DNA of 64,000 nt from Cohnella cholangitidis (GTDB taxonomy: Bacteria > Bacillota > Bacilli > Paenibacillales > Paenibacillaceae). Shown here piece after piece: positions 7,366 to 15,920 of this stretch (the stretch's first letter is position 1; each line of letters begins with the position of its first letter). A program made the translations under genes and the position numbers. The DNA lies in contig NZ_CP041969.1 of assembly GCF_014107495.1 (NCBI RefSeq), forward strand, positions 1,364,001 to 1,428,000, read 5' to 3'. Under the pieces are notes generated by a model. The model was not told where the DNA came from and did no database searches. It saw nothing but the letters and a program-made list of their open reading frames with translations.

Positions 7366-8958
7366 CTATTTTCTAAGAGCCTGTTTGTACTCCATCGGCA
7401 ACTTGCCGTAATGCTTCTTGAACATGTCGCTGAAGTGCCTCGCGTTGTTGTAGCCTACTTTTTCCGCGATTTCATACACCATCAGATCGGTTTGGTTAAG
7501 CAAGGATACGGCTTGCTTCATCCGAATCTCCGTCACGTATTGCTTGAAATTTTGCCGGGTGTGCTTCTTGAAGAAGCTGCTGAAGTAGTAAGGATTCATA
7601 AAGGCGATAGCCGATACCGATTCCAAAGAAATTTCTTCGCTGTAATGCTCCTCGATATACTGCTTGATCTTGGTCAGAACCAGCTTCTCCTTGTTGCCGC
7701 CCTTATCGTCGATCCGTTGATAAAGCTCCTCGACGATATGGTATACCCCTCTCTCCATTTCGTCGAAAGTTTCATATTCTTCCAGCAAGCGCTGCAAGCC
7801 GTGAAGGTCAAAGCCCCAGTCAGGCAATTGCACGCCTGATTTCTTGATTTCCTGGACGATAAACAGAATCGAGGAAAAGCAAGTCGATACCGCTAAAGAG
7901 GCATTGCCGATCGTCGCCGATCGAATGGCCCGCAGCAGCGGAGCAAGTCCCGACTTCACTTCATCCCACGCCTGGTTCGTCAATCCGCGAATGATCTCCA
8001 GCTGCAGGGCGTAAAGCTCGCTTTCGATCGAAGCTTTCGGAGTATGCGATTCGGAGACGATCACCCGGTTTAATCCGATGAAGTACTTCGATTGCAGTGC
8101 CCGTTCGGCTTGCGCGAATGCTTGGGCTAGTTCCGCTCCGGTCGCGACCGGTTTGCTCAGTCCAACGGATACGTTAAGCTTAAGGAACGAACCGATCTTC
8201 TGTTTCGCTTCATGAGCGATCTGCATGGGTTCGTCGGGCGTCCCATGTTCGAAGAGGACAACGTGCAAATGATTTTTCATGAATACCCGTCCCCTGCCCG
8301 TGCCCGCAACGATTTCGTTCAGAATATTCTCGACGGCAAAGGCAATCAACTTTTGCTGTTGCCCGGACCATCTGTCCGATTCCGCCACAATACGGTCCAG
8401 CTCAACGAGGCCGATCGTAAATAACGGACCTTGAAGCTGGGCAATCAATTGCCTATACGCATCGGTGCTTGTCGGCAAAGATCCGTCTATTAGCCTAATG
8501 AAACGATCCTTCGTTTCCTCGGTTTGCTTAGCTTTCTCGAAGCGTTGCAGATCGATTTTGCTTCTCGATTTCTCGCTCTCTTCCTTAATCAAGGAAGCCG
8601 CTTTACGCAAGACGTCCTCCAGCTGCTGCTTGACGACAGGCTTGACCAAATAATCGACGGCTCCGTAAGCGACCGCGTCCCTTGCATAAGAAAACTCCTG
8701 GTAAGCGCTAATGAAAATAACTTTGACCGCCAGATTCCGGCTATTGATTTCCTTGATAATATCGATGCCGGATAAGAAAGGCATGCTAATATCGCTAATG
8801 ACGATATCGGGCGAATGCGAGCCGATGACCTCTAACAATTCTTGGCCGTCATACGCATGCGCAACGATTTCCATCCCCAGGGCTTCCCAATGAATGAGCT
8901 TGCGAAGCCCTTTGATAATAAGCGGCTCGTCATCCGCCAGAATGACCCGAATCGTCAT
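7366..8958 (-). CDS. YesN-like response regulator (REC + AraC HTH)
   Basis: 530-residue cytoplasmic regulator. The receiver domain (about 1-120) has the acidic pocket D9/D10, phospho-acceptor D56 (DIVISDISMP) and K106 (DYLVKP). A long middle linker follows, then a C-terminal double helix-turn-helix of AraC type (about 430-530: LESVSAIAFMNPYYFSSFFKKHTRQNF and MVYEIAEKVGYNNARHFSDMFKKHYG). The start overlaps the end of the YesM-like kinase gene by 29 nt, so the two are translationally coupled. It probably activates the adjacent SBP-permease-GH88 operon in response to its extracellular sugar. Confidence 0.93.
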   Translation of the reverse strand: MTIRVILADDEPLIIKGLRKLIHWEALGMEIVAHAYDGQELLEVIGSHSPDIVISDISMPFLSGIDIIKEINSRNLAVKVIFISAYQEFSYARDAVAYGAVDYLVKPVVKQQLEDVLRKAASLIKEESEKSRSKIDLQRFEKAKQTEETKDRFIRLIDGSLPTSTDAYRQLIAQLQGPLFTIGLVELDRIVAESDRWSGQQQKLIAFAVENILNEIVAGTGRGRVFMKNHLHVVLFEHGTPDEPMQIAHEAKQKIGSFLKLNVSVGLSKPVATGAELAQAFAQAERALQSKYFIGLNRVIVSESHTPKASIESELYALQLEIIRGLTNQAWDEVKSGLAPLLRAIRSATIGNASLAVSTCFSSILFIVQEIKKSGVQLPDWGFDLHGLQRLLEEYETFDEMERGVYHIVEELYQRIDDKGGNKEKLVLTKIKQYIEEHYSEEISLESVSAIAFMNPYYFSSFFKKHTRQNFKQYVTEIRMKQAVSLLNQTDLMVYEIAEKVGYNNARHFSDMFKKHYGKLPMEYKQALRK

Positions 8959-10720
8959 GTTCTTCTTCTCCTTTCCGGATCGGGATCAGCAAGCGCACCG
9001 AGGTTCCGACATGCTCCCGACTGCTGACGTTCAGCCCGTAGGGCTCGCCGCACACTGCCCTGATCCGTTCATGCACGTTCTTCATCCCCACGTTCTTGGA
9101 AGGCGCCTTCGGGTCTTGAAGCATGGCATGGAGTCGTTCCAACGTATCCGAATCAATGCCGACACCGTCGTCGTACACCGTTATTCCCAACATATCCTCG
9201 ACGGTCTCGATCGTCACCCACACGGTTCCTTTGCCGCCCTTCGGACGTATCCCGTGTTGAATGGCATTTTCGACGATGGGCTGCAAGCTCAGCTTCAGCA
9301 TGGACCAGTCCAAATCGACGTGATCGGCCACATCGCAGCGCAGCTCGATCCGGCTCTCGAAACGGACTTTAATAATATAAAAATAATCTTTAAGGTGCTC
9401 CAGCTCCCGACGAATCGTGACCCATTCCTCGCCGTAGTCGATGACGTATTTCAGTTGGTTCGACAAAGAAAGAATCATGTCGGCAACTTCATTATCGTCG
9501 TTATGAACGGCATTCATCCGTATAACCTCTAAGGTGTTATAGAGATAATGCGGTCTGATCTGGCTCTTCAGAGCGTTCAGCTCGGCCTGCTTCTGCTTGA
9601 TTTCGGCCACGTAAGCATCATTAATAAAGCTCTTTAATCGTTCCACCATCCGATTAAACCCGTGGGCCAATCGTCCGATCTCATCTTGAGTCTTAACGAC
9701 GAGTCCCGATTCCAGATTGCCCGACTCGACTCTGATCATCTGTTTAATGACGCTCATGATCGGCGAGGACAATCGGCGCGAGAACCAAATCCCCATCACG
9801 ACGAGCGCCAAAGCGCAAATTACGATGGCCATATATACGGTTGATCTTATCGAAGTCAATTGCTCGTATAGATCGCCTTTGGACACCCGAACGACAACCT
9901 GCCCTTTTAAGAAAGGAACCTCTTCGCTTAGGACGAGCGATTTACGGTCGGACGTTTCCGGCAAAAATACTTTATCCTTTTTGATCTCCTTGTTCGAGTA
10001 ATAGACCGAATTGTCCGCATCGAGTACGAATAATTCGTCTTTATCGCCGAGTCGCAATTCCCGGAACAGATTCTCGAACACGGCAACGTCCACGTCGAAA
10101 TACAAGGTGCCTACGATTTTCGGAGTTGCCGTAATAAGGCCTGAAGTATCGATCAAATTCCTTCCTACCGTCATCACGCGGATTTTGGAATTTTTATAAT
10201 ACGTCTCCTCGTGAACCGGGAAAACGGCTAATTGTTTGGGCTGTTCCTTCAGCGGGATCGTCCAATCCGCAAGCGGAAGCGCCTCGGGGAGGAACGACTT
10301 GTTATCCTTCGTTTGAGAGTACAGCTTGTTATCCATGCTTCTCACGAAATAAGCGTTGCGAATAAACGTATCGCTGTAAAGAACCGTCGTTAGAAAATCG
10401 TTGATCGACATTTCATTGATCCGTTCTTCCACGTTCACGCTAATGGTTCGGTTGGAGGAAGCGCCTTGGGTTTCCAGATTGGTGCTTCCGTAGTACATCA
10501 ACTTGGAAACTTTGTCGTAATCCGAAAATAGATTGTCGAGGTTGTACCCCATGAAGAGGACCATCTGCTCCAAATTGTTATTCGTATTTCGCTCTACGTG
10601 ATCCGTGAAAGTCCGAAGCGAGAAGAGACTTAGCGCAAACAAGGGGATCAGCCCCACAACGATGAACGCGGCGGAAAATTTCGCGAAGACGCTTCTCCAG
10701 ACACGTTGCCAGCCGCTCAT
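8930..10720 (-). CDS. YesM-like sensor histidine kinase
   Basis: 596-residue membrane sensor. I chose the ATG at 10720, 8 nt after GGAGG; in-frame TTG and ATG codons upstream overlap that site. Helix 1 is at about 13-35, then an extracellular dCache-like domain, helix 2 at about 295-313, HAMP, then the His_kinase domain with H391 (SQIRPHYLYNTLE) and an HATPase domain (PIVENAIQHGI; DDGVGID). It is the first gene of the HK-RR pair. Only about 36 bp separate it from the upstream terminator, so its promoter is short or lies within the preceding sequence. Confidence 0.93.
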   Translation of the reverse strand: MSGWQRVWRSVFAKFSAAFIVVGLIPLFALSLFSLRTFTDHVERNTNNNLEQMVLFMGYNLDNLFSDYDKVSKLMYYGSTNLETQGASSNRTISVNVEERINEMSINDFLTTVLYSDTFIRNAYFVRSMDNKLYSQTKDNKSFLPEALPLADWTIPLKEQPKQLAVFPVHEETYYKNSKIRVMTVGRNLIDTSGLITATPKIVGTLYFDVDVAVFENLFRELRLGDKDELFVLDADNSVYYSNKEIKKDKVFLPETSDRKSLVLSEEVPFLKGQVVVRVSKGDLYEQLTSIRSTVYMAIVICALALVVMGIWFSRRLSSPIMSVIKQMIRVESGNLESGLVVKTQDEIGRLAHGFNRMVERLKSFINDAYVAEIKQKQAELNALKSQIRPHYLYNTLEVIRMNAVHNDDNEVADMILSLSNQLKYVIDYGEEWVTIRRELEHLKDYFYIIKVRFESRIELRCDVADHVDLDWSMLKLSLQPIVENAIQHGIRPKGGKGTVWVTIETVEDMLGITVYDDGVGIDSDTLERLHAMLQDPKAPSKNVGMKNVHERIRAVCGEPYGLNVSSREHVGTSVRLLIPIRKGEEEHDDSGHSGG

Positions 10721-10756
10721 TCGCATGACCTCCAATTCGATGCTCTTTGAACGAAA

Positions 10757-10788
10757 GAAGAAGCCTTCTTGCTCGTGGAGGCTTCTTC
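10757..10788 (-). terminator. Terminator of the xylosidase/esterase operon
   Basis: GAAGAAGCCT-N12-AGGCTTCTTC, followed on the minus strand by TTTCGTT, lies 24 bp after the esterase stop. The 10-bp stem is perfect but the U tract is weak. Confidence 0.65.
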
Positions 10789-10811
10789 TTAACTATAGGG
10801 GATCAAATCTT

Positions 10812-11843
10812 TCATATTGGATGACTCCCTAACGCCTGTTTAAGCCAATCGAAAGAATATCTCCCGCTTACTTCATGCTTCCCGGGAAATAAGTCCGATC
10901 CGATAAGGCGCTCGGCATTCTCTAGTCCGTAGATTCGCTTCACCTCTTGAACCGCCTTATGGAATCCGTGAGCCGGAAAAATCGGATCTGCATCGCCCGA
11001 TTCCAAGAACAACGGACGTGGAGAGATCAAGCCCATCAGCTCGGGAAGCTCCGCCTGCGTCAGGATCCCCGGCGTATAGTTGCACAGGCAATGATGGACG
11101 GCCATAATGCTGTCTTGAAACGTGTTCGGAAAACCGATCAACAGTGCCGCTCGAATTCGTTCATCGAGAGCCGCGGCAACGTACGAGATCAGCGATCCGC
11201 CCGAGAATCCCGCAATGCCGATTCTATTCGAATCGACTTCCGGACGCCGCGCGAAATAGTCGAGCGCGCCGAGCATTTCGGCAACCCGCAGCCCTGTCAG
11301 CGTCTTCCCGAGCATCAGCAGATGCGTGGATAACGTATAGCAGGAGCTCCGCGCATTCGGATCTACCGCCAGATCGGACTTCAGCCTGCGCTCTCCGAAG
11401 CCGATCACATCCGGCGCAATGACGACGAAGCCCTTCTTGACGAGTTGGATGGCAAAATGGTTATAAATGTCCGGCTCCCCGGCGTCCGCCGTTCCGTCTT
11501 CCCGCATGCCGCAAATTTGCCTGCTGCCGTAGCCGTGTCCGTGAACGGCGATGACGCCGGGCAACTTGCCCGAAGAATTGGCCGGAATAAGCACATAGGC
11601 GCCGAATGATAATCCTGCGACCGCGGACAATTCCACCCGTTCCCTGATGTAGCCGTCGCATTCAACCCGTTCAAGAGTAATCGGACAATCGGCTTCCGTA
11701 CGCTCGAAATCGCCAAGGGAATCCCTAAGCGATTGTTTAAGCCTGATCTTTTTCCGTTCCGCGGACTCCGCTTGAGCGCGTTGATCCCTAATTTTACGCG
11801 CTTGCTCTACCAATGTACCTACGAATGCATCCCCGTGCCACAT
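10812..11843 (-). CDS. Alpha/beta-hydrolase, probable carbohydrate esterase
   Basis: 343-residue serine hydrolase of the dienelactone-hydrolase/acetyl-esterase group, without a signal peptide. The ATG at 11843 follows GGGGGAG by 7 nt; a GTG 42 nt upstream lacks such a site. The catalytic triad is S214 (GFSGGS), D284 or D286 (ESGDADPIFP) and H323 (PGKHEVSG). The oxyanion-type HGHG motif is at 101-104. It lies downstream of a GH43 xylosidase and before a terminator, so deacetylation of imported xylo-oligosaccharides is the likely role. The exact substrate is inference. Confidence 0.75.
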   Translation of the reverse strand: MWHGDAFVGTLVEQARKIRDQRAQAESAERKKIRLKQSLRDSLGDFERTEADCPITLERVECDGYIRERVELSAVAGLSFGAYVLIPANSSGKLPGVIAVHGHGYGSRQICGMREDGTADAGEPDIYNHFAIQLVKKGFVVIAPDVIGFGERRLKSDLAVDPNARSSCYTLSTHLLMLGKTLTGLRVAEMLGALDYFARRPEVDSNRIGIAGFSGGSLISYVAAALDERIRAALLIGFPNTFQDSIMAVHHCLCNYTPGILTQAELPELMGLISPRPLFLESGDADPIFPAHGFHKAVQEVKRIYGLENAERLIGSDLFPGKHEVSGRYSFDWLKQALGSHPI

Positions 11844-11924
11844 ACCGAAGCTCCCCCTGTTCGATGTAAGCGCTGAATCATGCACGATTTCATTCTAGTC
11901 TACCATGATAACCCCAACGACGCG

Positions 11925-13499
11925 TTATTCGATGCCACTATAGCGGAAAAAATCGAAATCGGCGGTCGCCCGCGCGCCGTCCAAGTCCTGCGCGCACATC
12001 CCGATCAGCGTTCCGGCGAATCCAAGCTTGCCTTCATAGTCGTCGGACAACTGTCCCATATCGAGCTCCGGCCCGACGTCCATCCAATCTTTGCCGTCGG
12101 GGGAACATTGGAAACGCAAGCTATCGTAATCGAAGATCGCTTTCAAATAGCATCGTTTCCAGCCTTCCGAGACGATTACCGGCCCATCCGGTTCGCCGTA
12201 TTTGCCCGAATGGCTTATCACTACCCGTACATGTTTGCCGAGTCGTTCGTCATGGCCGATTCGAACGTAGAAGTGGTCCGATTCGTCGCTGAAGCAGACG
12301 AGCCCCGCCGTCTGGTTAAAGCTCTCGGGTTCGAATTCCACGCATGTTTCCGCTTCCGCGCGAAAATGCTGCAGCCTTCTGCCCACCATGCTTTGACGGT
12401 TCCACGAAAACAAGGATTCCTGACCCCGGAGCCTTAGGTAACCGGGCCGTTCCGCGAGGCTAAGCCAGTTCTCTTCTGCCGGAATTCGCAGCGTCTGATA
12501 GCGAATGTCTAGCCGTTCGTCGTTAAATTCATCCGTATCCGGGTTTTCCGGCCATGGATGGAGCAGCATTATCGGAGCCGGCACGTCGACATGCGGCAGA
12601 ATTCCTCCCCCCGCAAGACGAAGCCAACCGTCATCCGTCCACTCTACCCTCTGAATAGCCGTTTCCCGGCCAAGAGGACTCAATCTGCGGCCAGGCAGAG
12701 GGCGAGCGCAAATATGCGCCATGTACCACTCTCCGTTCGGGGTTTCCACAAGCGAGCCATGGCCGGCTTTCTGCAGCGGATGCTCGGGGTTGTTTACCGT
12801 CGTTAGCATCGGATAATCCGGATCGATTTCGTAAGGCCCGCTAATCTCGAGCGAGCGCGCCATCGTGGCGGCATGGCTATACCCTGTTCCGCCTTCCGCG
12901 AGCAGCAGATAGTAGTACCCATTGCGCTTGAGTAGCTGCGGACCTTCCGTTACTCCGAGAGAGCTCCCGCCGCTAATGAGCTCGACGCGGCCGATCAGTT
13001 TCCCTTTTTCGGACGAATACTCCTGCAGCTCGATGCCGCCGAAGCTGCTCTTCCCTTCCCGATAATCCCAGCGCATGTTCAACACCCATTTTCGACCGTC
13101 GTCATCATGGAACAGAAACGGATCGAAACCTCTGCTATGCAGATAGATCGGTTCCGACCAAGGACCTTCGATATCCTTCGCGGTAACCATGTAATTATGC
13201 AGATCCTTGAAAGCTCCCCGACGGCCTTTCACGTCCGTGTACAGCAAATAAAATAGTCCATTATGATAAGATAGCGCGGGTGCCCAAATCCCTCCGGAGC
13301 TAGGGTTGCCTCTAAGATCGAGTTGCGAAACCCTGGTTAACGGATAGCCTAGTACCCTCCAATTCACTAAATCTCTGGAATGATGGATCTGAACGCCCGG
13401 AAACCACTCGAAAGTGGAAGTGGCGATATAGTAATCGTCGCCCACCCGGATCATGGAAGGATCGGGATTGAAGCCACGAAGAACCGGATTTCGAATCAT
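11925..13499 (-). CDS. GH43 beta-xylosidase/alpha-L-arabinofuranosidase
   Basis: 524-residue intracellular five-bladed beta-propeller glycosidase with a C-terminal beta-sandwich (about 330-524), the XynB/SXA architecture. Catalytic base D13 (FNPDPS), pKa modulator D126 (GFDPFLF) and acid E185 (GVTEGPQL) match the D14/D127/E186 set known for this subfamily. It would release xylose from short xylo-oligosaccharides. The esterase gene follows after about 80 bp, in the same operon. Confidence 0.92.
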   Translation of the reverse strand: MIRNPVLRGFNPDPSMIRVGDDYYIATSTFEWFPGVQIHHSRDLVNWRVLGYPLTRVSQLDLRGNPSSGGIWAPALSYHNGLFYLLYTDVKGRRGAFKDLHNYMVTAKDIEGPWSEPIYLHSRGFDPFLFHDDDGRKWVLNMRWDYREGKSSFGGIELQEYSSEKGKLIGRVELISGGSSLGVTEGPQLLKRNGYYYLLLAEGGTGYSHAATMARSLEISGPYEIDPDYPMLTTVNNPEHPLQKAGHGSLVETPNGEWYMAHICARPLPGRRLSPLGRETAIQRVEWTDDGWLRLAGGGILPHVDVPAPIMLLHPWPENPDTDEFNDERLDIRYQTLRIPAEENWLSLAERPGYLRLRGQESLFSWNRQSMVGRRLQHFRAEAETCVEFEPESFNQTAGLVCFSDESDHFYVRIGHDERLGKHVRVVISHSGKYGEPDGPVIVSEGWKRCYLKAIFDYDSLRFQCSPDGKDWMDVGPELDMGQLSDDYEGKLGFAGTLIGMCAQDLDGARATADFDFFRYSGIE

Positions 13500-13608
13500 G
13501 CAAAATACTCCTCTCGCGGTTGCAAATGAATAGGTTTCCCAAAGTCTATCACATGCCTCCTAGACTCCGCGTGCGCCTTTTTTTAGACCGGGGTGCGGTT
13601 TTTTAATC

Positions 13609-13638
13609 AAAAAAAAGACTGTCGATATCCTCGACAGC
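13609..13638 (-). terminator. Terminator of the GreA-like gene
   Basis: CTGTCGA-GGATA-TCGACAG followed by eight T residues on the minus strand, 9 bp after the stop codon. It is a canonical intrinsic terminator. Confidence 0.9.
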
Positions 13639-13646
13639 CTTAAAGA

Positions 13647-14069
13647 TTAGCCGAACATCACCTTGGAAATGATCATGCCGTAACTCCCGGAGGGAGAATC
13701 GACCTCTACTCGGTCGCCTTGGCGCGCTAGAAGAAGCTTGCTCCCCAGCGGAGACATGAAGGAAATATGCCCAAGATCCGCGTCGATCCGCTGCGGCAAT
13801 ACGATTTTGTAGGTTTCCTCGAATCCTTCTATTTCATCTACGACGGTCACGTCCGAACCTATCCAAACCAGAGTATCCGTTTCCCCTTGCAACGAGCCTT
13901 CCAGAACCAACCGTATATGATCCATGTACCTGTCAAGGAGCTTCTGCAGCTCGTCTCTTTTTCCAGTGTCCGGGTACAACTTTCGCAATAACTCCGAGGT
14001 TTCTTGCTCGAAATAGTTCTCTTGCGCGATCAACTCTTCTTGAAATTTGGCGTTGTCACTATGGCTCAT
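13647..14069 (-). CDS. GreA/GreB-family transcription factor, short form
   Basis: 140 residues, shorter than GreA (about 158). The ATG at 14069 has AGGGGGA upstream. The N-terminal third is a charged helical segment (AKFQEELIAQENYFEQETSE) that would form a reduced coiled coil. The C-terminal domain (about 70-140) carries the PF01272 signature GSDVTVVDEI..ETYKIVLP..HISFMSPLGSKLL, ending GSYGMIISKV. Because the coiled coil is short, it may be a secondary-channel regulator and not a cleavage factor. It is preceded by and overlaps a 24-codon gene. Confidence 0.8.
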   Translation of the reverse strand: MSHSDNAKFQEELIAQENYFEQETSELLRKLYPDTGKRDELQKLLDRYMDHIRLVLEGSLQGETDTLVWIGSDVTVVDEIEGFEETYKIVLPQRIDADLGHISFMSPLGSKLLLARQGDRVEVDSPSGSYGMIISKVMFG

Positions 14070-14133
14070 ACAGAGATTCCCCCTCTTTTCCGGTGGATAC
14101 ATACTCCGTAATCAACTTGAACAACGTTTTCAT
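14059..14133 (-). CDS. 24-residue peptide gene overlapping the GreA-like gene
   Basis: ATG at 14133 has an excellent AGGAGG 9 nt upstream and encodes MKTLFKLITEYVSTGKEGES then LYEP before a stop at 14059. Its end overlaps the start of the GreA-like gene by 11 nt, an arrangement for translational coupling. The peptide is amphipathic. No function is recognised; it may be a leader peptide. Confidence 0.5.
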   Translation of the reverse strand: MKTLFKLITEYVSTGKEGESLYEP

Positions 14134-14152
14134 AGTCCAATTCCTCCTCATA

Positions 14153-14178
14153 GAAAAATAGGCCCTTCGAGAGGGCCT
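14153..14178 (-). terminator. Terminator after the Gly/Tyr-rich small protein gene
   Basis: Minus-strand AGGCCCT-loop-AGGGCCT followed by ATTTTT, located between the 87-residue gene and the 24-residue peptide gene. Confidence 0.8.
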
Positions 14179-14216
14179 TAGACGTATCATAGCAGATATA
14201 TCCCATTTGTCTATCG

Positions 14217-14480
14217 TTAGATCAGGGCAATGGCAAGCAGAGTGAATAGGGATAATGCCAAAATATCGAATCCGGCGCCATATCCGTATCCGCCGTATCC
14301 GCCATACCCGAGCCATGCCGACGTTTTCGCTTTGCCCGACAAGCGTAGGCCGTCCGAAGTCCGCAAATACACGTTCTCCTGATCCACGTTAACGATCACT
14401 CCCTCGTAGCATCCGCAACGAGTATGAATGCGCACCCGGCGATTCATATGGCTTTTGCACAAATGATACATTTCCTCCAT
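14217..14480 (-). CDS. Small hypothetical protein, Sm-like N-terminus with Gly/Tyr repeat and C-terminal helix
   Basis: 87 residues, ATG at 14480 with GGAGGGG 7 nt upstream. Residues about 12-45 (NRRVRIHTRCGCYEGVIVNV then DQENVYLR) resemble a short Sm-like/SH3-like strand pattern. Then comes GYGGYGGYGYGAGF, followed by a hydrophobic C-terminal helix (LALSLFTLLAIALI). Similar Gly/Tyr-rich small membrane proteins occur in spore-forming bacilli, sometimes spore-associated, but I cannot assign a function. It has its own terminator. Confidence 0.75.
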   Translation of the reverse strand: MEEMYHLCKSHMNRRVRIHTRCGCYEGVIVNVDQENVYLRTSDGLRLSGKAKTSAWLGYGGYGGYGYGAGFDILALSLFTLLAIALI

Positions 14481-14722
14481 GCGATTTCCCCTCCCCTCTT
14501 GATCGCACTTCCTAGCCTTTGTATCCTATGAACGGCATTCGTACAGAGACTGGACTATACGCGGAATGTGCTATTGTTCCGCCTCGCGTCTCCCCCGACC
14601 AAAGTCTAGCCAGGCACAAGTCTACCGGCCGTATCTCCACGGATTTCCAATATCGTATAATAACAACAACGATCAACGGGGCAAGCACTATCCCGCCCCT
14701 TACTCAAAGGAGAAACGCAAAG

Positions 14723-15643
14723 ATGAAAAAGAATCACAAATTCACGTTTATCATGACGCTCGTCGCCTCGTTAGGCCTGCTGGCCGGCTGCGCCGAGCTT
14801 TCCGAAAAGAAAATCGAAGAAGGCGTAAACAAAAAAGTGGAAGAAGCCGTGAACGGCGGCGTTGAAAAAGTCAACGACGCCTTGGCGAAAACCGCGGAAT
14901 ACGCCACGATAGACTGGTTCGACGAGACGAAAAAAGACGGTGCCGAAAGAACCCTATTCCTCACGCAAGAGATAGGTTCGGCCAAGAGCGTCCGGCTCCA
15001 TAACGAGGTCGGCAACATCGAGGTAAAGGCGGCTTCGGGCGATCAAATCACCGTGAGCACGGCAATCTGGGTAAGCAAATCATCCTCTCATAAGGACGAC
15101 ATCCAATCGATTTTGGATAGCGCGACGACCGAGGTCATCGCCGACGGTGACCAATTGCGGATCGTCACCCATCCGAAGGATGATCCGGAGCGAAATCTAT
15201 GGGACTGGGCCCATAAAAAATACGGATATTCGGAATTCATCATTGAATATACCGTCGAGCTTCCCGCCAGCGTCAGCCGCTACGAGATTTCGAGCAGCGT
15301 CGGAAACATTAGTCTCAGCGGTTTGAACGGAACTTATGACGTCCACAGCGACGTGGGCACCATTCAACTCGAGGGAGCGCGTATCGTTGGCGAATCCCGA
15401 GTAAAGTCCGAGACGGGCAGCCTTAAACTCGGAATCGATCAAATGGACGGCGGGAGCAGCCTGAAAGCCGCAACGGAAGTCGGCAGCATCAACGCGACTC
15501 TTGCCGACTCGCTGGAATGCGATCTGGAAACGAACACGGAGCTAGGTCGGGTATCCGGAGCCTCGCCAGGCATAAACAAAATTAACGGCGGCGGTCCGCA
15601 ATTGTCCTTAAACACTTCGGTCGGCGCGATTACGGTTGAATAA
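14723..15643 (+). CDS. DUF4097-like lipoprotein (beta-helix adhesin type)
   Basis: 306 residues. The ATG at 14723 follows AAAGGAG by 10 nt. A lipoprotein signal (LGLLAGC) is followed by a charged coiled-coil-like stretch (SEKKIEEGVNKKVEEAVNGG), then a repetitive beta-rich domain with recurring VGNIEVKAASG, VGNISLSG, VGTIQLEGA, TGSLKLG, VGSINATL and VGAITVE motifs, as in DUF4097/DUF4098 proteins. These are envelope-associated proteins of unclear function, often beside PspC or anti-sigma genes; here it is a single-gene unit with its own terminator. Confidence 0.8.
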   Translation: MKKNHKFTFIMTLVASLGLLAGCAELSEKKIEEGVNKKVEEAVNGGVEKVNDALAKTAEYATIDWFDETKKDGAERTLFLTQEIGSAKSVRLHNEVGNIEVKAASGDQITVSTAIWVSKSSSHKDDIQSILDSATTEVIADGDQLRIVTHPKDDPERNLWDWAHKKYGYSEFIIEYTVELPASVSRYEISSSVGNISLSGLNGTYDVHSDVGTIQLEGARIVGESRVKSETGSLKLGIDQMDGGSSLKAATEVGSINATLADSLECDLETNTELGRVSGASPGINKINGGGPQLSLNTSVGAITVE

Positions 15644-15651
15644 AAGAAGCA

Positions 15652-15699
15652 AAAAAACAGGCTGTCCTCTAGCATCACTTAGGGGACTGCCTGTTTTTT
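15652..15699 (+). terminator. Terminator of the DUF4097-like gene
   Basis: ACAGGC-t-GTCC...GGAC-t-GCCTGT followed by a T run, starting 9 bp after the stop. The stem is long and interrupted by one mismatch. Confidence 0.9.
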
Positions 15700-15713
15700 A
15701 GGTTGTCATTTCG

Positions 15714-15900
15714 AATAACGGCACCGCGTGCCGCTATCATTGAAGAATTGCCGCGATATTACCGAATAACGGCACCGCGTGCCGCAATCATTGAAAAATT
15801 ACCGCGATGTTACCTAATAACGGCACCGCGTGCCGCTATCATAGAAGAATTGCCGCGATGTTACCTAATAACGGCACCGCGTGCCGCTATTCCTTCATCG
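15714..15900. repeat. 51-bp tandem repeat with an internal palindrome, about 3.7 copies
   Basis: AATAACGGCACCGCGTGCCG starts at 15714, 15765, 15816 and 15867, a strict 51-bp period. Each unit contains the inverted repeat CGGCAC-CGC-GTGCCG, with a variable AT-rich spacer (ATTGAAGAATTGCCGCGAT type). The array fills the gap between two convergent genes. Because 51 is a multiple of three it stays open in one frame (ITAPRAAII units), but there is no ribosome site, so I do not call a gene. It resembles a small REP/BIME-like element array. Confidence 0.85.
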
Positions 15901-15920
15901 CGTAACCGAGTCGGACTCGA

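Noticed and set aside
15714..15900. Possible CRISPR array
   Set aside because: The whole 51-bp unit is conserved, including the part that would be a spacer, and no cas genes are near.
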